From Streptomyces zagrosensis (GTDB lineage Bacteria > Actinomycetota > Actinomycetes > Streptomycetales > Streptomycetaceae): a DNA stretch of 64,000 bases. The stretch is taken from positions 800,589-864,588 of the forward strand of contig NZ_JACHJL010000001.1 in assembly GCF_014203645.1 (NCBI RefSeq). Direction: 5' to 3'. The notes under the pieces are model-generated. The model was not told where the DNA came from. It worked only from the letters and a program-made list of their open reading frames with translations, and searched no databases. A program made the translations under genes and the position numbers. Positions 34,392 to 44,033 of this stretch are shown here, piece after piece (within the stretch, counting starts at the first letter, position 1; each line of letters opens with the position of its first letter).

Positions 34392-34664
34392 ATGAGCTGG
34401 TTGTGGGCAATCATTGTGGGTCTGGTACTCGGCCTACTGGCCAAGGCCATCCTTCCCGGCAAACAGAACATCCCGCTCTGGCTGACGGTCATCTTCGGCA
34501 TCATCGGCAGCATCATCGGCAACTCCGTTGCCGGCTGGATCGGAGTGGACGACACCAAGGGCGTGGACTGGATTCGGCACCTGCTGCAACTGGCCGGTGC
34601 TGTTCTCGTCGTCGGCGTCGGCGATTCGCTCTGGGCCTCGATCCGAGGCAAACGCCGCGCTTGA
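34392..34664 (+). CDS. GlsB/YeaQ/YmgE family stress-response membrane protein
   Basis: 90 aa, ATG 34392 behind GAGGAGG. First helix MSWLWAIIVGLVLGLLAKAIL, then PGKQNIPLWLTVIFGIIGSIIGNSVAGWIG (Gly-rich second helix), and LAGAVLVVGVGDSLWASIRG (third). The Gly-zipper arrangement is the family hallmark. A perfect 10-bp palindrome ATGACGTCAT lies at 34353-34362, 30 bases upstream. Role uncertain: expressed under envelope stress in other bacteria. Confidence 0.88.
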   Translation: MSWLWAIIVGLVLGLLAKAILPGKQNIPLWLTVIFGIIGSIIGNSVAGWIGVDDTKGVDWIRHLLQLAGAVLVVGVGDSLWASIRGKRRA

Positions 34665-34676
34665 CCGCCGAACAGG

Positions 34677-34745
34677 GGCCGGCCGGCACGGTGACCGTCT
34701 GGCGTGGGCCGGCCGGCCACCGTGACCGTCCGGTGTAGGCCGGCC
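34677..34745. repeat. Two 30-31 bp direct repeats between convergent genes
   Basis: The unit starts GGCCGGCCGGC and contains GTGACCGTC, present twice (34677-34706 and 34707-34737), with a third GGCCGGCC at the end. It can form several GC hairpins and probably terminates the glsB-type and tyrS transcripts. Confidence 0.75.
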
Positions 34746-34811
34746 AGAACATCGCACGCCAGGTTGTGCCGGCCGGTGCCGCGGCCTATCGCGCGAGCGA
34801 GGACCGGCGGC

Positions 34812-36080
34812 TCAGCCGGCCGCGACCTCGATCGCGGCCAGGTTCTTCTTGCCCCGCCGCAGCACCAGCCAGCGGCCGTGCAGCAGGTCCGCCTCGTCGA
34901 GCACGGCGTCCTCAGAGGTCACCTTGACGTTGTTCACGTACGCCCCGCCCTCCTTCACCGTGCGCCGTGCGGCCGACTTGCTCGCCACCAGACCCACCGC
35001 GGCGAACAGATCAATGACCGGCGCCAGCGAGGTCATCCTCGCGTGCGGCAGCTCGGACAGCGCCGCGTTGAGCGTCGCCCCATCCAGCGCGGCGAGGTCA
35101 CCCTGCCCAAAGAGTGCCCGGGAGGCGGCCATGACCGCCGCGCACTGGTCGGGCCCGTGCACCAGCGCCGTCAGCTCCTCGGCCAGCGCACGCTGCGCGG
35201 TGCGCGCCTGCGGCCGGTCCTCGGTCAGCTGCTCCAGCTCCGCCAGCTCCTCGCGGCTCTTGAAGGACAAGATGCGCGCGTACCGGCCGATGTCCCGGTC
35301 ATCCACATTGAGCCAGAACTGGTAGAAGGCGTACGGAGTCGTCATCTCCGGATCGAGCCAGACGGCCCCGCCCTCGGTCTTGCCGAACTTGGTGCCGTCC
35401 GCCTTGGTCATCAACGGCGTCGCCAGCGCATGCACCACGGCGTCCGACTCCAGGCGGTGGATCAGGTCGATCCCGGCCGTGAGGTTGCCCCACTGGTCGC
35501 TGCCGCCCTGCTGGAGCACGCAGCCGTATCGCCGGTACAGCTCCAGGAAGTCCATGCCCTGGAGCAGCTGGTAGCTGAACTCGGTGTAGCTGATGCCCTG
35601 CTCGGACTCAAGGCGGCGGGCGACCGAGTCCTTGGTGAGCATCTTGTTGACCCGAAAGTGCTTGCCGATGTCCCGCAGGAACTCGATCGCGGACAGGCCC
35701 GCCGTCCAGTCCAGGTTGTTCACCAGCACGGCCGCGTTCTCGCCGTCGAAGGACAGGAACGGTTCGATCTGGGTCCGCAGCCGTGTGACCCAGTTCGCGA
35801 CCGTCTCGGGATCGTTCAGCGTGCGCTCGGCGGTCGGCCGGGGGTCACCGATCTGCCCCGTCGCCCCGCCCACAAGGGCCAGTGGCCGGTGCCCGGCCTG
35901 CTGGAGCCGCCGCACCGTGAGCACCTGCACCAGATGGCCGACGTGCAGCGATGCGGCGGTCGGGTCGAAGCCGCAATAGAAGGTGACGGGACCGTCCGCG
36001 AGGGCCTTGCGCAAAGCGTCCTCGTCCGTGGACTGGGCGAACAGCCCACGCCACTTCAGGTCATCGACGATGTCCGTCAC
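34812..36080 (-). CDS. tyrS: Tyrosyl-tRNA synthetase
   Basis: 422 aa class Ic synthetase. HIGH-type motif HVGHL (residues 46-50). [13 protein letters not shown] and [13 protein letters not shown] are Tyr-binding elements. The KMSKS-type loop is [12 protein letters not shown] (about residue 231). The S4 RNA-binding domain occupies the C-terminus ([21 protein letters not shown]). Essential housekeeping gene. The upstream tldE stop is 65 bases away in the same direction. Confidence 0.97.
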   Translation of the reverse strand: MTDIVDDLKWRGLFAQSTDEDALRKALADGPVTFYCGFDPTAASLHVGHLVQVLTVRRLQQAGHRPLALVGGATGQIGDPRPTAERTLNDPETVANWVTRLRTQIEPFLSFDGENAAVLVNNLDWTAGLSAIEFLRDIGKHFRVNKMLTKDSVARRLESEQGISYTEFSYQLLQGMDFLELYRRYGCVLQQGGSDQWGNLTAGIDLIHRLESDAVVHALATPLMTKADGTKFGKTEGGAVWLDPEMTTPYAFYQFWLNVDDRDIGRYARILSFKSREELAELEQLTEDRPQARTAQRALAEELTALVHGPDQCAAVMAASRALFGQGDLAALDGATLNAALSELPHARMTSLAPVIDLFAAVGLVASKSAARRTVKEGGAYVNNVKVTSEDAVLDEADLLHGRWLVLRRGKKNLAAIEVAAG

Positions 36081-36145
36081 GGTTCTCGTATCTCCTTGGC
36101 TGTCTCGGCCGGCCGCGCGGGGCCGACTCTTTTCCGCGTATGAGG

Positions 36146-37579
36146 TTATACGCCCTGGCTGACCGAGCTCATATGGAAATCCGGCACCCGCAGCGCGGGC
36201 ATGGCGGCCCGGGTGAACCAGTCACCCCACTCGCGTGGCAGCGTGCGCTCGGTGCGGCCCGCCTCGCTGGCCCGGGACAGCAGGTCCACCGGCGACTCGT
36301 TGAACCGGAAGTTGTTCACCTCGCCGGTGACCTCGCCCCGCTCCACCAGGTACACGCCGTCGCGGGTGAGACCGGTCAGCAGCAATGTCGCCGGATCGAC
36401 CTCGCGGATGTACCACATGCAGGTCAGCAGCAGCGCGGGCCCGTCATGTCCGGCGTCAGCGACCATCTCGTCAAGGGTCCGGGAGCCGCCCCCGTCCAAG
36501 ATCAGGTTGCCCACCGCGGGCGCCACCGGCAGCCCGGTCAGCTCGGCGCTGTGCCGGCTGGTCACCAGCCGCGTCAGCGCACCGTCCTTGATCCAGTCGG
36601 TGGCCCCCAGCGGCAGCCCGTTGTCGAACACCGACGCATCGCCCTCGGAGCTGTGCGCCAGCACGAACGGCGCCGCCTCAAGGCCGGGCTCGGCCGGGTC
36701 GCTGCGCAGCGTCAGCGGCAGCTCGGACAGCCTGTCGCCGATCCTGGTACCACCGCCCGGCTTGCTGAACACGGTGCGGCCCTCGGCCGCGTCCCGGCCC
36801 GATGACGACCAGAGCTGGTAGATGAGCAAGTCGGCCACGGCGGTCGGGGGCAGCAACGTTTCGTACCGCCCGGCGGGCAACTCGCTGCGCCGCTTCGCCC
36901 ACTCCAGGCGCTGGGCCAACTCCGCGTCCAGGGCCAGCGGGTCCACGTCGGTGAAGTCCCGGGTGGCGCGCCCGGCCCACGCGGAGCGTGGTGTCGTCGT
37001 GGTGCCGGTGCCCGGTGCCTTCGCGTTCAACTCCAGGGTGCCGCTGGGCTGGTCGTGCCGCAGCCGCAGCCCAGTGGAGGTGCCGAGGTAACTGGAGACC
37101 ATCTCGTGGTACGCGTAGCCGTACAGCTCGCGCCCGGCGCGCCGGGCCAGGCCGAAGGACTCACCCAGCGCCGGGGCGAACGCCGCGAACACATCGGATG
37201 AGGTTTCGGCGGGGGCGCCGGCGAAGTCCGCGGCCGGGACGATGCCCGCGCCACTGGTCAGCGGCCCGGCGTCCTCAGCCGGGCCCGCGTCCCTGGCGGC
37301 GGCCTCGGCGGCCCGTACCAAGGGTTCGACGTCATCGGCGGTCACCGCGGACCGCGAGACGACCCCGCAGGCGGTGCCTTCGCGGCCGTTCACCGTCGCG
37401 ATCACGGTGAGCGTACGGCCGCGGGTGACGCCATTGGTGGTCAGCGCGTTGCGCGCCCAGCGCAGATTGGTGCTGGACTGCTCGTCCGCGATCACCACGC
37501 AGGCGTCGGCACGGGACAACTCAAGGGCCCGCTCGACGATCTCGTGCGGTGCGTTGGTGCTCGGTGTGGCGGCGCTCAT
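36146..37579 (-). CDS. tldE: TldE/PmbA-type metallopeptidase subunit
   Basis: 477 aa partner of TldD. Lacks the HExxxH motif itself, as expected for PmbA/TldE. Features: [43 protein letters not shown], and the C-terminal [39 protein letters not shown]. Its ATG overlaps the TldD stop (ATGA), so they are translated together. TldD/E proteases mature modified peptides such as microcin B17 and degrade CcdA in E. coli; substrate here unknown. Confidence 0.93.
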   Translation of the reverse strand: MSAATPSTNAPHEIVERALELSRADACVVIADEQSSTNLRWARNALTTNGVTRGRTLTVIATVNGREGTACGVVSRSAVTADDVEPLVRAAEAAARDAGPAEDAGPLTSGAGIVPAADFAGAPAETSSDVFAAFAPALGESFGLARRAGRELYGYAYHEMVSSYLGTSTGLRLRHDQPSGTLELNAKAPGTGTTTTPRSAWAGRATRDFTDVDPLALDAELAQRLEWAKRRSELPAGRYETLLPPTAVADLLIYQLWSSSGRDAAEGRTVFSKPGGGTRIGDRLSELPLTLRSDPAEPGLEAAPFVLAHSSEGDASVFDNGLPLGATDWIKDGALTRLVTSRHSAELTGLPVAPAVGNLILDGGGSRTLDEMVADAGHDGPALLLTCMWYIREVDPATLLLTGLTRDGVYLVERGEVTGEVNNFRFNESPVDLLSRASEAGRTERTLPREWGDWFTRAAMPALRVPDFHMSSVSQGV

Positions 37580-39099
37580 CGCCCGGCCTCCTGCGTGGTG
37601 TTCAGGATGTTCACATTGCGAAACAGTGCGGACGGGCAGCCGTGCGAGACGGACGCCACCTGGCCCGGCTGGGCCTTGCCGCAGTTGAACGCGCCGCCCA
37701 GCACATAGGTCTGCGGCCCGCCGACTGCCGACATCGAGCCCCAGAAGTCGGTGGTGGTCGCCTGGTAGGCGACGTCGCGCAACTGGCCGGCCAGCCGACC
37801 GTTCTCGATCTTGAAGAAGCGCTGACCGGTGAACTGGAAGTTGTACCGCTGCATGTCGATCGACCAGGAGCGGTCACCCACGACATAGATGCCGCGCTCA
37901 ACCTCCCCGATCAGCTCGTCGGTGGACGGGCCCTGCGGCGCGGGTTGGAGCGAGACGTTCGCCATCCGTTGCACCGGCACATGGCCCGGCGAATCCGCGT
38001 ACGCGCACCCGTTGGACCGCTCGAAGCCGGTCAGCTTCGCGATCCGGCGGTCGAGCTGGTACCCCACGAGGGTGCCGTCCTTGATCAGGTCCCAGGACTG
38101 CGCGGCCACCCCCTCATCGTCGTAGCCGATGGTGGCCAGGCCGTGCTCGGCGGTGCGGTCACCGGTCACGTTCATGATCCCGGAGCCGTACGCGAGGGAG
38201 CCGAGCTGGTCGAAGGTGGCGAACGAGGTGCCTGCGTACGCCGCCTCGTAGCCAAGCGCGCGATCCAGTTCGGTGGCATGTCCGATCGACTCATGGATGG
38301 TCAGCCACAGATTGGACGGGTCCACCACCAGGTCGTACGCCCCCGCCTCAACCGATGGGGCGCGCATCTTGTCCGCGAGCAGTTCCGGCATCCGCGCCAG
38401 CTCGCCGTCCCAGTCCCAACCGGTGCCGGTCAGATACTCCCAACCCCTGCCGACCGGCGGCGCGAGGGTGCGCATCGAGTCGAACTCACCCGTCGCCGGG
38501 TCCACGGCCACGGCCGTCAACTCCGGGTGCAGCCGCACCCGTTGCTGGGTGGTGACGGTGCCAGCGGTGTCCGCGTAGAACTTGTTCTCGTGCACGGTCA
38601 GCAGCGACGCGTCCGCGTGCGCCACGCCATCCGCGGCGAGCAGCCGTTCGCTCCACTGCGCCAACAGGCCGGTCTTCTCGGCGTCGGGCACCGCGAACGG
38701 GTCGATCTCGTACGAGGAGACCCAGGTCTGCTCCGCGTGCACCGGCTCGTCCGCCAACTCCACGACCTCGGTGGACCCGGCCGCCTTGATCACCTTCGCG
38801 GACAACTGGGCCATCGCCACTGCCTGCCCCGCCACGCGCGCCGCCGCGTCCATGCTCAGGTTCACACCCGAGGCGAACCCCCACGCCCCACCGTGCACCA
38901 CCCGCACCGCGTAGCCCAGTTCGGTGGTGTCCGATGAGCCCGCAGGCTTTGCGTCTCGCAGTCGCCACGATGCGCTGCGCACCCGCTCGAAGCGGAATTC
39001 CGCGTGTGCGGCGCCCAGGGCGCGAGCGCGTGCCAGCGCCGCGTCGGCGAGCGCGCGGAGCGGCAGCGCGAGGAAGGACTCGTCAATCTCGTGCGCCAC
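37576..39099 (-). CDS. tldD: TldD-type zinc metallopeptidase subunit
   Basis: 507 aa from GTG 39099 behind GGTGAGG; the much longer frame is a shadow. The zinc motif is HESIGH (HExxxH) in DPSNLWLTIHESIGHATELDRALGYEAAYAGTSF. The C-terminal region contains GSMSAVGGPQTYVLGGAFNCGKAQPGQVASVSHGCP. It is the catalytic half of the TldD/TldE protease and the first gene of the pair. No RiPP precursor is seen beside it. Confidence 0.93.
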   Translation of the reverse strand: MAHEIDESFLALPLRALADAALARARALGAAHAEFRFERVRSASWRLRDAKPAGSSDTTELGYAVRVVHGGAWGFASGVNLSMDAAARVAGQAVAMAQLSAKVIKAAGSTEVVELADEPVHAEQTWVSSYEIDPFAVPDAEKTGLLAQWSERLLAADGVAHADASLLTVHENKFYADTAGTVTTQQRVRLHPELTAVAVDPATGEFDSMRTLAPPVGRGWEYLTGTGWDWDGELARMPELLADKMRAPSVEAGAYDLVVDPSNLWLTIHESIGHATELDRALGYEAAYAGTSFATFDQLGSLAYGSGIMNVTGDRTAEHGLATIGYDDEGVAAQSWDLIKDGTLVGYQLDRRIAKLTGFERSNGCAYADSPGHVPVQRMANVSLQPAPQGPSTDELIGEVERGIYVVGDRSWSIDMQRYNFQFTGQRFFKIENGRLAGQLRDVAYQATTTDFWGSMSAVGGPQTYVLGGAFNCGKAQPGQVASVSHGCPSALFRNVNILNTTQEAGR

Positions 39100-39444
39100 G
39101 GGCGCCTCACCTTCTCGATGACTCGATGCGTCACGGCAGTGAATCACGCCACCGCGCCGGGTAGGCGAACTTTCGCGCCGGCGTGACGAGACGGCTCTGC
39201 CGCCACAAGAACAGCGCCTCTGCCGCCAGAAAAGCGGTGACTGCGCCGCCCGTACGGGAGCGGCCCCTGCGCCGCGTCCCTCCACGCCGGGAACCGCCGG
39301 GAGCCGGCCGAGGCCGGTGGAGCGCCCGCTTCTGTAGGGACTCCACAGCGGGGGCCGTACGCCCCTGTCGGAGGCGGCTTCGCCGCGGCAGCCGTGGAGA
39401 GATAGTTTTCGGGTATCCAGACCGCTTATCGAAAGGGTGAACCC
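39100..39444. other. Divergent tldD / fabG promoter region
   Basis: 345 bases. Contains a direct repeat CTCTGCCGCCA (near 39193 and 39220), a GC-rich inverted stretch (39295-39330) and an AT-richer end (39400-39440) with AAAGGGTGA as the fabG ribosome site. No gene supported. Confidence 0.55.
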
Positions 39445-40149
39445 TTGAGCCGCTCGGTTCTCGTCACCGGAGGAAACCGGGGCATCGGCCTCGCCATCGC
39501 TCGTGCGTTCGCCGAAGCGGGGGACAAGGTTGCCATTACCTACCGCTCCGGCGAGCCGCCGGCCGGGTTTCTTGCCGTGAAGTGCGACGTCACGGAGCCG
39601 GAGCAGGTGGAGCAGGCGTACAAGGAGATCGAGGAGAAGCAGGGCGCGGTCGAGGTGCTGATCGCCAACGCGGGCGTGACCCGCGACCAGCTTTTGATGC
39701 GCATGTCGGAAGAGGACTTCAGCACCGTCCTGGACACCAACCTCACCGGCACCTTCCGCGTCGTCAAGCGCGCCAACCGCGCCATGCTGCGCGCCCGCAA
39801 GGGGCGTATCGTGCTCATTTCCTCCGTTGTGGGCCTGCTCGGCTCCGCGGGTCAGGCGAACTACGCCGCCTCCAAGGCCGGTCTGGTGGGCTTCGCCCGC
39901 TCCCTCGCGCGCGAGCTCGGGTCCCGCAACATCACCGTGAACGTCGTCGCCCCTGGCTTCGTCGATACGGACATGACCCGTGCGCTCAGCGACGAGCAGC
40001 GGGAGGGCATTGTGAAGCAGGTGCCGCTGGGCCGTTACGGCCAGGCCGAGGAGATCGCCGCCTCGGTCCGCTTCCTGGCCTCTGACGAGGCCGCGTACAT
40101 CACTGGAGCCGTCATCCCCATCGACGGCGGATTGGGCATGGGTCACTGA
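39445..40149 (+). CDS. fabG: 3-oxoacyl-ACP reductase FabG
   Basis: Fatty acid synthesis: reduces 3-ketoacyl-ACP with NADPH. The start is TTG 39445 (LSRSVLVTGGN) after GAAAGGGTGA; no ATG fits. 234 aa. Cofactor site TGGNRGIGLAIA, NNAG-type IANAGVTRDQLL, catalytic Ser in VLISSVVG, YAASK motif (QANYAASKAG), and end AYITGAVIPIDGGLGMGH. Five bases separate it from fabI, so the pair is an operon. Confidence 0.95.
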   Translation: MSRSVLVTGGNRGIGLAIARAFAEAGDKVAITYRSGEPPAGFLAVKCDVTEPEQVEQAYKEIEEKQGAVEVLIANAGVTRDQLLMRMSEEDFSTVLDTNLTGTFRVVKRANRAMLRARKGRIVLISSVVGLLGSAGQANYAASKAGLVGFARSLARELGSRNITVNVVAPGFVDTDMTRALSDEQREGIVKQVPLGRYGQAEEIAASVRFLASDEAAYITGAVIPIDGGLGMGH

Positions 40150-40154
40150 ACGAC

Positions 40155-40931
40155 ATGAGTGGAATCCTCGCAGGCAAGCGCATCCTGATCACCGGCGTCC
40201 TCACCGACCACTCCATCGCCTTCCACGCCGCGAAGGTGGCGCAGGAGGAGGGCGCGGAGGTCATTTTGACCGGCTTCGGGCGGGTCACGCTGGTGCAGCG
40301 GATCGCCAAGCGGCTGCCCAAGCCCGCGCCGGTCATCGAGTTGGATGTACAAAACCAGGAGCACCTGGACTCGCTCGCGGACAAGATCCGCGAGCACTCC
40401 AGCGACGACACCGGCCTGGACGGCGTGGTGCACTCGATCGCCTTCGGCCCGCCGGGCGCGTTCAACTTCCTTGAGGCGGACTGGGAGGATGTCTCCACCG
40501 CGCTGCACGTCTCGGCGTACTCGCTGAAGTCGCTGACGATGGCCTGCCTTCCGCTGCTTGAGCAGCGCGGCGGTGGGTCAGTCGTCGGGATCACCTTCGA
40601 CGGGTCGATCGCCTGGCCCAAGTACGACTGGATGGGCGTGGCCAAGGCCGCCCTGGAGTCCACCGGCCGCTACCTGGCGCGCGATCTGGGTGCCAAGAAC
40701 GTCCGCTGCAACATGATCTCGGCAGGGCCGCTCAAGTCGATGGCCGCCAAGTCCATCCCGGGCTTCGAGGAACTGGCCGACGTCTGGAACCACCGCGCCC
40801 CCATCGGCTGGGACCTGGCCGACCCCGAGCCCGCCGGCCGTGGCGTGGTCGGGCTGCTGTCCGACTTCTTCCCCAAGACCACCGGCGAGGTCGTGCACGT
40901 CGATGGCGGCGTACACATGATGGGCGCCTGA
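40155..40931 (+). CDS. fabI: Enoyl-ACP reductase FabI/InhA
   Basis: NADH-dependent final reduction step of fatty acid elongation, 258 aa. N-terminus GKRILITGVLTDHSIAFHAAKVAQEEGAEV, the InhA-style T-GV-(T/L)-x-x-S-I-A. SVVGITFDGSIAWPKYDWMGVAKAALESTGRYLARDLG holds the Tyr-x6-Lys catalytic pair. End TGEVVHVDGGVHMMGA. Coordinated with fabG. Confidence 0.95.
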   Translation: MSGILAGKRILITGVLTDHSIAFHAAKVAQEEGAEVILTGFGRVTLVQRIAKRLPKPAPVIELDVQNQEHLDSLADKIREHSSDDTGLDGVVHSIAFGPPGAFNFLEADWEDVSTALHVSAYSLKSLTMACLPLLEQRGGGSVVGITFDGSIAWPKYDWMGVAKAALESTGRYLARDLGAKNVRCNMISAGPLKSMAAKSIPGFEELADVWNHRAPIGWDLADPEPAGRGVVGLLSDFFPKTTGEVVHVDGGVHMMGA

Positions 40932-41245
40932 CCCCAGCCTGCTGGCCCGATGACCGGGCCCGGCCCGCTGGCCTGGCAGTCAATCGTCCCGCGCGGGCAC
41001 CCGACCTGCATCGGTGGGGTGTGCCGCACCGACGTCGCACGCCGACGCCGGCCGATCGGCTCCTTGAGTCTGGTACGAGGTGCGCCCGTGCGGCGTGCGC
41101 TCGTACAAGCCGATGTGACGCCCGCTTCGCCCTCGGGCGAGCGGGCGTCCGGCGTCTCCATGCGTGCGGTCGAGCGACCGCGGCCACACTGAAAGGGCCG
41201 GGAAACTGCCTCCCGGCAGCGTGCGCAGGAGGTGCCGGCGGGCGC
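40932..41245. other. Intergenic region after fabI
   Basis: 314 bases of GC-rich DNA with no supported gene. AGGAGGT at 41227-41233 is the likely ribosome site of the next gene. Confidence 0.5.
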
Positions 41246-41551
41246 GTGCGCCATCGCCGGATGGCCGCTCTGGCCGCTGCCGCGGCGGGCCTGACCGTAC
41301 TGGTGGCGCCGCTCGCCGACGCCGCGCCGACCGAGGCGAAATGCCGCACCTCGGTACGCGGCAGTGTGGGCACCGCCACCTGCTTCAACCCCGACGCGGA
41401 CACGGGCTGCATCCAGTTGCACATCGAGTGCCGCCGCTGGTGGGACCCGGATATCGACGGCCGCGCCGTCGAGGTGGGCCCGGCCCAGGTCAGCACGTTT
41501 CCGGATCGCTGCTGGAAGGACATGCAGCGCGTTTGGGTCACGCACGGCTGA
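41246..41551 (+). CDS. Small secreted cysteine-containing protein
   Basis: 101 aa from GTG 41246, AGGAGGT located 12 bases upstream (ATG 41261 also possible). A signal peptide VRHRRMAALAAAAAGLTVLVAPLADAAP is cleaved probably after ADA. The mature part has five Cys (KCRTSVRG, ATCFN, TGCIQLH, IECRRWWDPD, DRCWKD) and many Trp/Asp. I do not recognise the family. Confidence 0.7.
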   Translation: MRHRRMAALAAAAAGLTVLVAPLADAAPTEAKCRTSVRGSVGTATCFNPDADTGCIQLHIECRRWWDPDIDGRAVEVGPAQVSTFPDRCWKDMQRVWVTHG

Positions 41552-41586
41552 ACCGTGGGCAGGCGCGGCCGAGCAGTGGGTGCCCC

Positions 41587-42261
41587 TCACTCGTCCTTGA
41601 AACGGCACCCGAACGGGTGCGCACTCGCCTCCGCAGCGGCCCGTACGTCGTCCCGCTCGCGGATCGCCGCCACCAGCCGCGCGTGGTCCACATAGGACTC
41701 GGGCCGCAGCCGGTCGCCGACGTCGGCGCGCAGGAAGTCCCGCAGCACCATGCTGAGGTCCGCGTACAACTCCGCGAGCACCTCGTTGTGAGAGGCAGCC
41801 ACGACGGCCATGTGCAGCGTGGCGTCCGCCTCGACAAAGCTCTCCGCGGCGCCGGACTCCCAAGCCCGCTCGCGCCGCTCTAGCAGTGTGCTGAGCTGCG
41901 CCATGTCCTGCTCCGTACGACGCCGCGCTGCCAGCCGTGCCGCTTCCGCCTCCAGCGCGCTGCGCAGCTCAGCGATGTGCCGGGGGTCTGCACCGGCGAA
42001 CCGGCGGTTCATCACCCCGGCCAACTCGCTGGTGGCGATCACATAGGTCCCCGAACCCTGTTTGATGTCGAGCAGACCGTTGTGCGCGAGGGCACGGACC
42101 GCTTCACGGACGGTGTTACGGGCCACCCCGAGCTGCTCGACGAGTTCGGGCTCGGTGGGGATGCGCGAACCCACCGGCCACTCGCCGGAGGTGATCTGGG
42201 CGCGGAGCTGGGCGATCACCTGGTCGGCGAGCGCGGAACGCCGGGGTGAGGTCAGTGGCAT
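41587..42261 (-). CDS. GntR/FCD family transcriptional regulator
   Basis: 224 aa from ATG 42261 with AGGAGAG upstream; the in-frame ATG 42306 is less likely. N-terminal winged helix: QVIAQLRAQITSGEWPVGSRIPTEPELVEQLGVARNTVREAVRALAHNGLLDIKQGSGTYV, textbook GntR. C-terminal FCD domain with metal-binding His (ATLHMAVVAASHNEVLAELYADLSM). Divergent from the MFS gene, which it probably represses. Effector unknown. Confidence 0.92.
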   Translation of the reverse strand: MPLTSPRRSALADQVIAQLRAQITSGEWPVGSRIPTEPELVEQLGVARNTVREAVRALAHNGLLDIKQGSGTYVIATSELAGVMNRRFAGADPRHIAELRSALEAEAARLAARRRTEQDMAQLSTLLERRERAWESGAAESFVEADATLHMAVVAASHNEVLAELYADLSMVLRDFLRADVGDRLRPESYVDHARLVAAIRERDDVRAAAEASAHPFGCRFKDE

Positions 42262-42437
42262 GACTCTCCTGGACGGTGACGGCCGAGCGGCTGGCGAAGC
42301 CTCCATGATGCCGCGCCGCCGCTAGGGGGTAGCGCACAGGTCGTTCGACCGCTCCCCGTACGAGGAGTGCCCCCGCGCGGCGGCACGGCCCCGTGCACCG
42401 GCCAACGGGCACCCCAGCGGACTGGACAGTCATTCAT

Positions 42438-42454
42438 CCCATGATTCTATGATG
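42438..42454. promoter_or_regulatory. Imperfect palindrome at the MFS start, candidate GntR operator
   Basis: CCATGATTCTATGATGG, with symmetrical CCAT/ATGG ends and AT-rich core, 6 bases before the MFS ATG. AT-richness is exceptional for this genome. Position between the divergent regulator and transporter genes fits a GntR site; symmetry is imperfect. Confidence 0.45.
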
Positions 42455-42459
42455 GCGCC

Positions 42460-43992
42460 ATGGCGGACGACGACCTTCCTACGAGCGGCAATACGGCCCC
42501 GCGCGGCGAACCCGCGCCCGCGCCAGGCCGCCCGCCCGCTCCCACGGCCCGGGGCATGCAGGGAGCGCCGGCGACCCCCGGTGCGCTGGGAGCCGCCGGC
42601 ACGGGCGTGCTCACCAAGCACGGCACACGGGCCGCTGCCGGCGCTGACCTGGAACGCGGCGCAGCGGCCGACCATGCGGCGCAGCGGGGTGCGCCATGGC
42701 AGCGCCGCTTGCTGATCGCCGCGCTGATCTTGGCCGCGCTCAACCTCCGACCCGCCATCACCAGCCTCGGCGCGCTGCTTGAGGAGGTACGCGACGGGCT
42801 CGGAATGAGCGGCACCACCGCCGGAATGCTCACCTCCATGCCCGCCCTGTGCTTCGCCGTCTTCGGCCTGACGGCGCCCCGCCTGGCCCGCAGGTGGGGG
42901 CCGGCGGCCGTGGTCTGCGCGGGGCTGGCCGCCATCGGCACGGGCACCTTGATCCGTCCCTTCGCCGGCGGCACCGTTGGGTTCCTGCTCGCCAGTGCGC
43001 TCGCGCTCGCCGGGATAGCGGTGAGCAACATCTTGCTGCCGGTGATCGTCAAGCGCCGGTTCCCCGACCGGGTCGGGTCGATGACCGGCATCTACACCAT
43101 GGCGCTCGCCCTTGGTACATCGGTCGCCGCGGCCAGCACCGTGCCGCTGACCGGTGCGCTGGGCGACAACTGGCGGATCGGTCTCGTGCTCTGGGCCACG
43201 CTCGCCGCCGTAGCGGTGGTGCCCTGGCTCGCCGTGGTGCGGACCGAGCGGCCCGCGCGTACGGGCGCCACACCCGCGCCATCCGAAGCGGGCGCCGCAC
43301 GCACCCCATCCGATGCACCCGCCTCACCGGCCAACCCCGCCGCACCTGTCGCCACCGGTGCGGACGCCCCGGCCCCGCAGGGCGCCCTCGCCGGCTCCGC
43401 CGAGCCGGGAAGCCGCCGCATCACCCGCAGCCCCACCGCCTGGTCCCTCGCGGTCTTCTTCGGGCTCCAGGCGACCGGCGCGTACATCACCATGGGCTGG
43501 ATGCCGCAGATCTTCCGCGACGCCGGGGTCTCCGCCTCCACCGCGGGCGTTTTGCTGGCCCTGACCATGGCCCTCGGTGTGCCGCTCTCCTTCGTGCTGC
43601 CCCAGCTCGCGTCCCGGCTGCGGCATCAGGGCGTGTTGGTGGTCGTCCTCGGGTCCTGCGGGCTCGTCGGTTACACGGGACTGTGGCTGGCACCCGCCGC
43701 AGGCGCCTGGGCCTGGGCACTGTTGCTCGGCATCTCCAACTGCGCCTTCTCACTCGCCCTCACCATGATCGGCATGCGGGCCCGAAGCAGCGCCGGAGTG
43801 GTCCGGCTGTCGGCCTTCGCACAGAGCGTCGGCTATCTCATCTCGATCCCTGGCCCGCTGCTGGTCGGAGTGCTCTACCAGCACACCGGCGGCTGGGATC
43901 TGCCGATCATCCTGATGGCCGGGCTGCTGATACCGCAGATCGCCGCGGGGGTCCTGGCAGGCCGCGACCGCACCGTCGAGGACGAGATCTGA
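42460..43992 (+). CDS. MFS transporter, CynX/NimT family
   Basis: 510 aa from ATG 42460. The first 75 residues are hydrophilic and disordered, then 12 membrane helices in two halves split by a Pro/Ala/Gly-rich loop (about residues 265-325). AALNLRPAITSLGALLEEVRDGLGMSGTTAGMLTSMP is the CynX/NimT start. LPVIVKRRFPDRVGSMTGIYTMALALGTSVAA follows the first half. Substrates of relatives include cyanate and 2-nitroimidazole. Followed closely by the SGM_5486-type peptide. Confidence 0.92.
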   Translation: MADDDLPTSGNTAPRGEPAPAPGRPPAPTARGMQGAPATPGALGAAGTGVLTKHGTRAAAGADLERGAAADHAAQRGAPWQRRLLIAALILAALNLRPAITSLGALLEEVRDGLGMSGTTAGMLTSMPALCFAVFGLTAPRLARRWGPAAVVCAGLAAIGTGTLIRPFAGGTVGFLLASALALAGIAVSNILLPVIVKRRFPDRVGSMTGIYTMALALGTSVAAASTVPLTGALGDNWRIGLVLWATLAAVAVVPWLAVVRTERPARTGATPAPSEAGAARTPSDAPASPANPAAPVATGADAPAPQGALAGSAEPGSRRITRSPTAWSLAVFFGLQATGAYITMGWMPQIFRDAGVSASTAGVLLALTMALGVPLSFVLPQLASRLRHQGVLVVVLGSCGLVGYTGLWLAPAAGAWAWALLLGISNCAFSLALTMIGMRARSSAGVVRLSAFAQSVGYLISIPGPLLVGVLYQHTGGWDLPIILMAGLLIPQIAAGVLAGRDRTVEDEI

Positions 43993-44033
43993 CCTCGGCG
44001 CGGCCCGTCACGGGGGAGTGGGACACTGGGCGC

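Noticed and set aside
34677..34745. GGCCGGCC repeats as an attachment site or mobile-element end
   Set aside because: No integrase, transposase or target duplication nearby; convergent genes on both sides fit a terminator better.
40670..41863. Minus frame of 397 codons opposite fabI and the secreted protein
   Set aside because: Runs across unrelated genes and intergenic DNA, Arg-rich, no domain or start signal.
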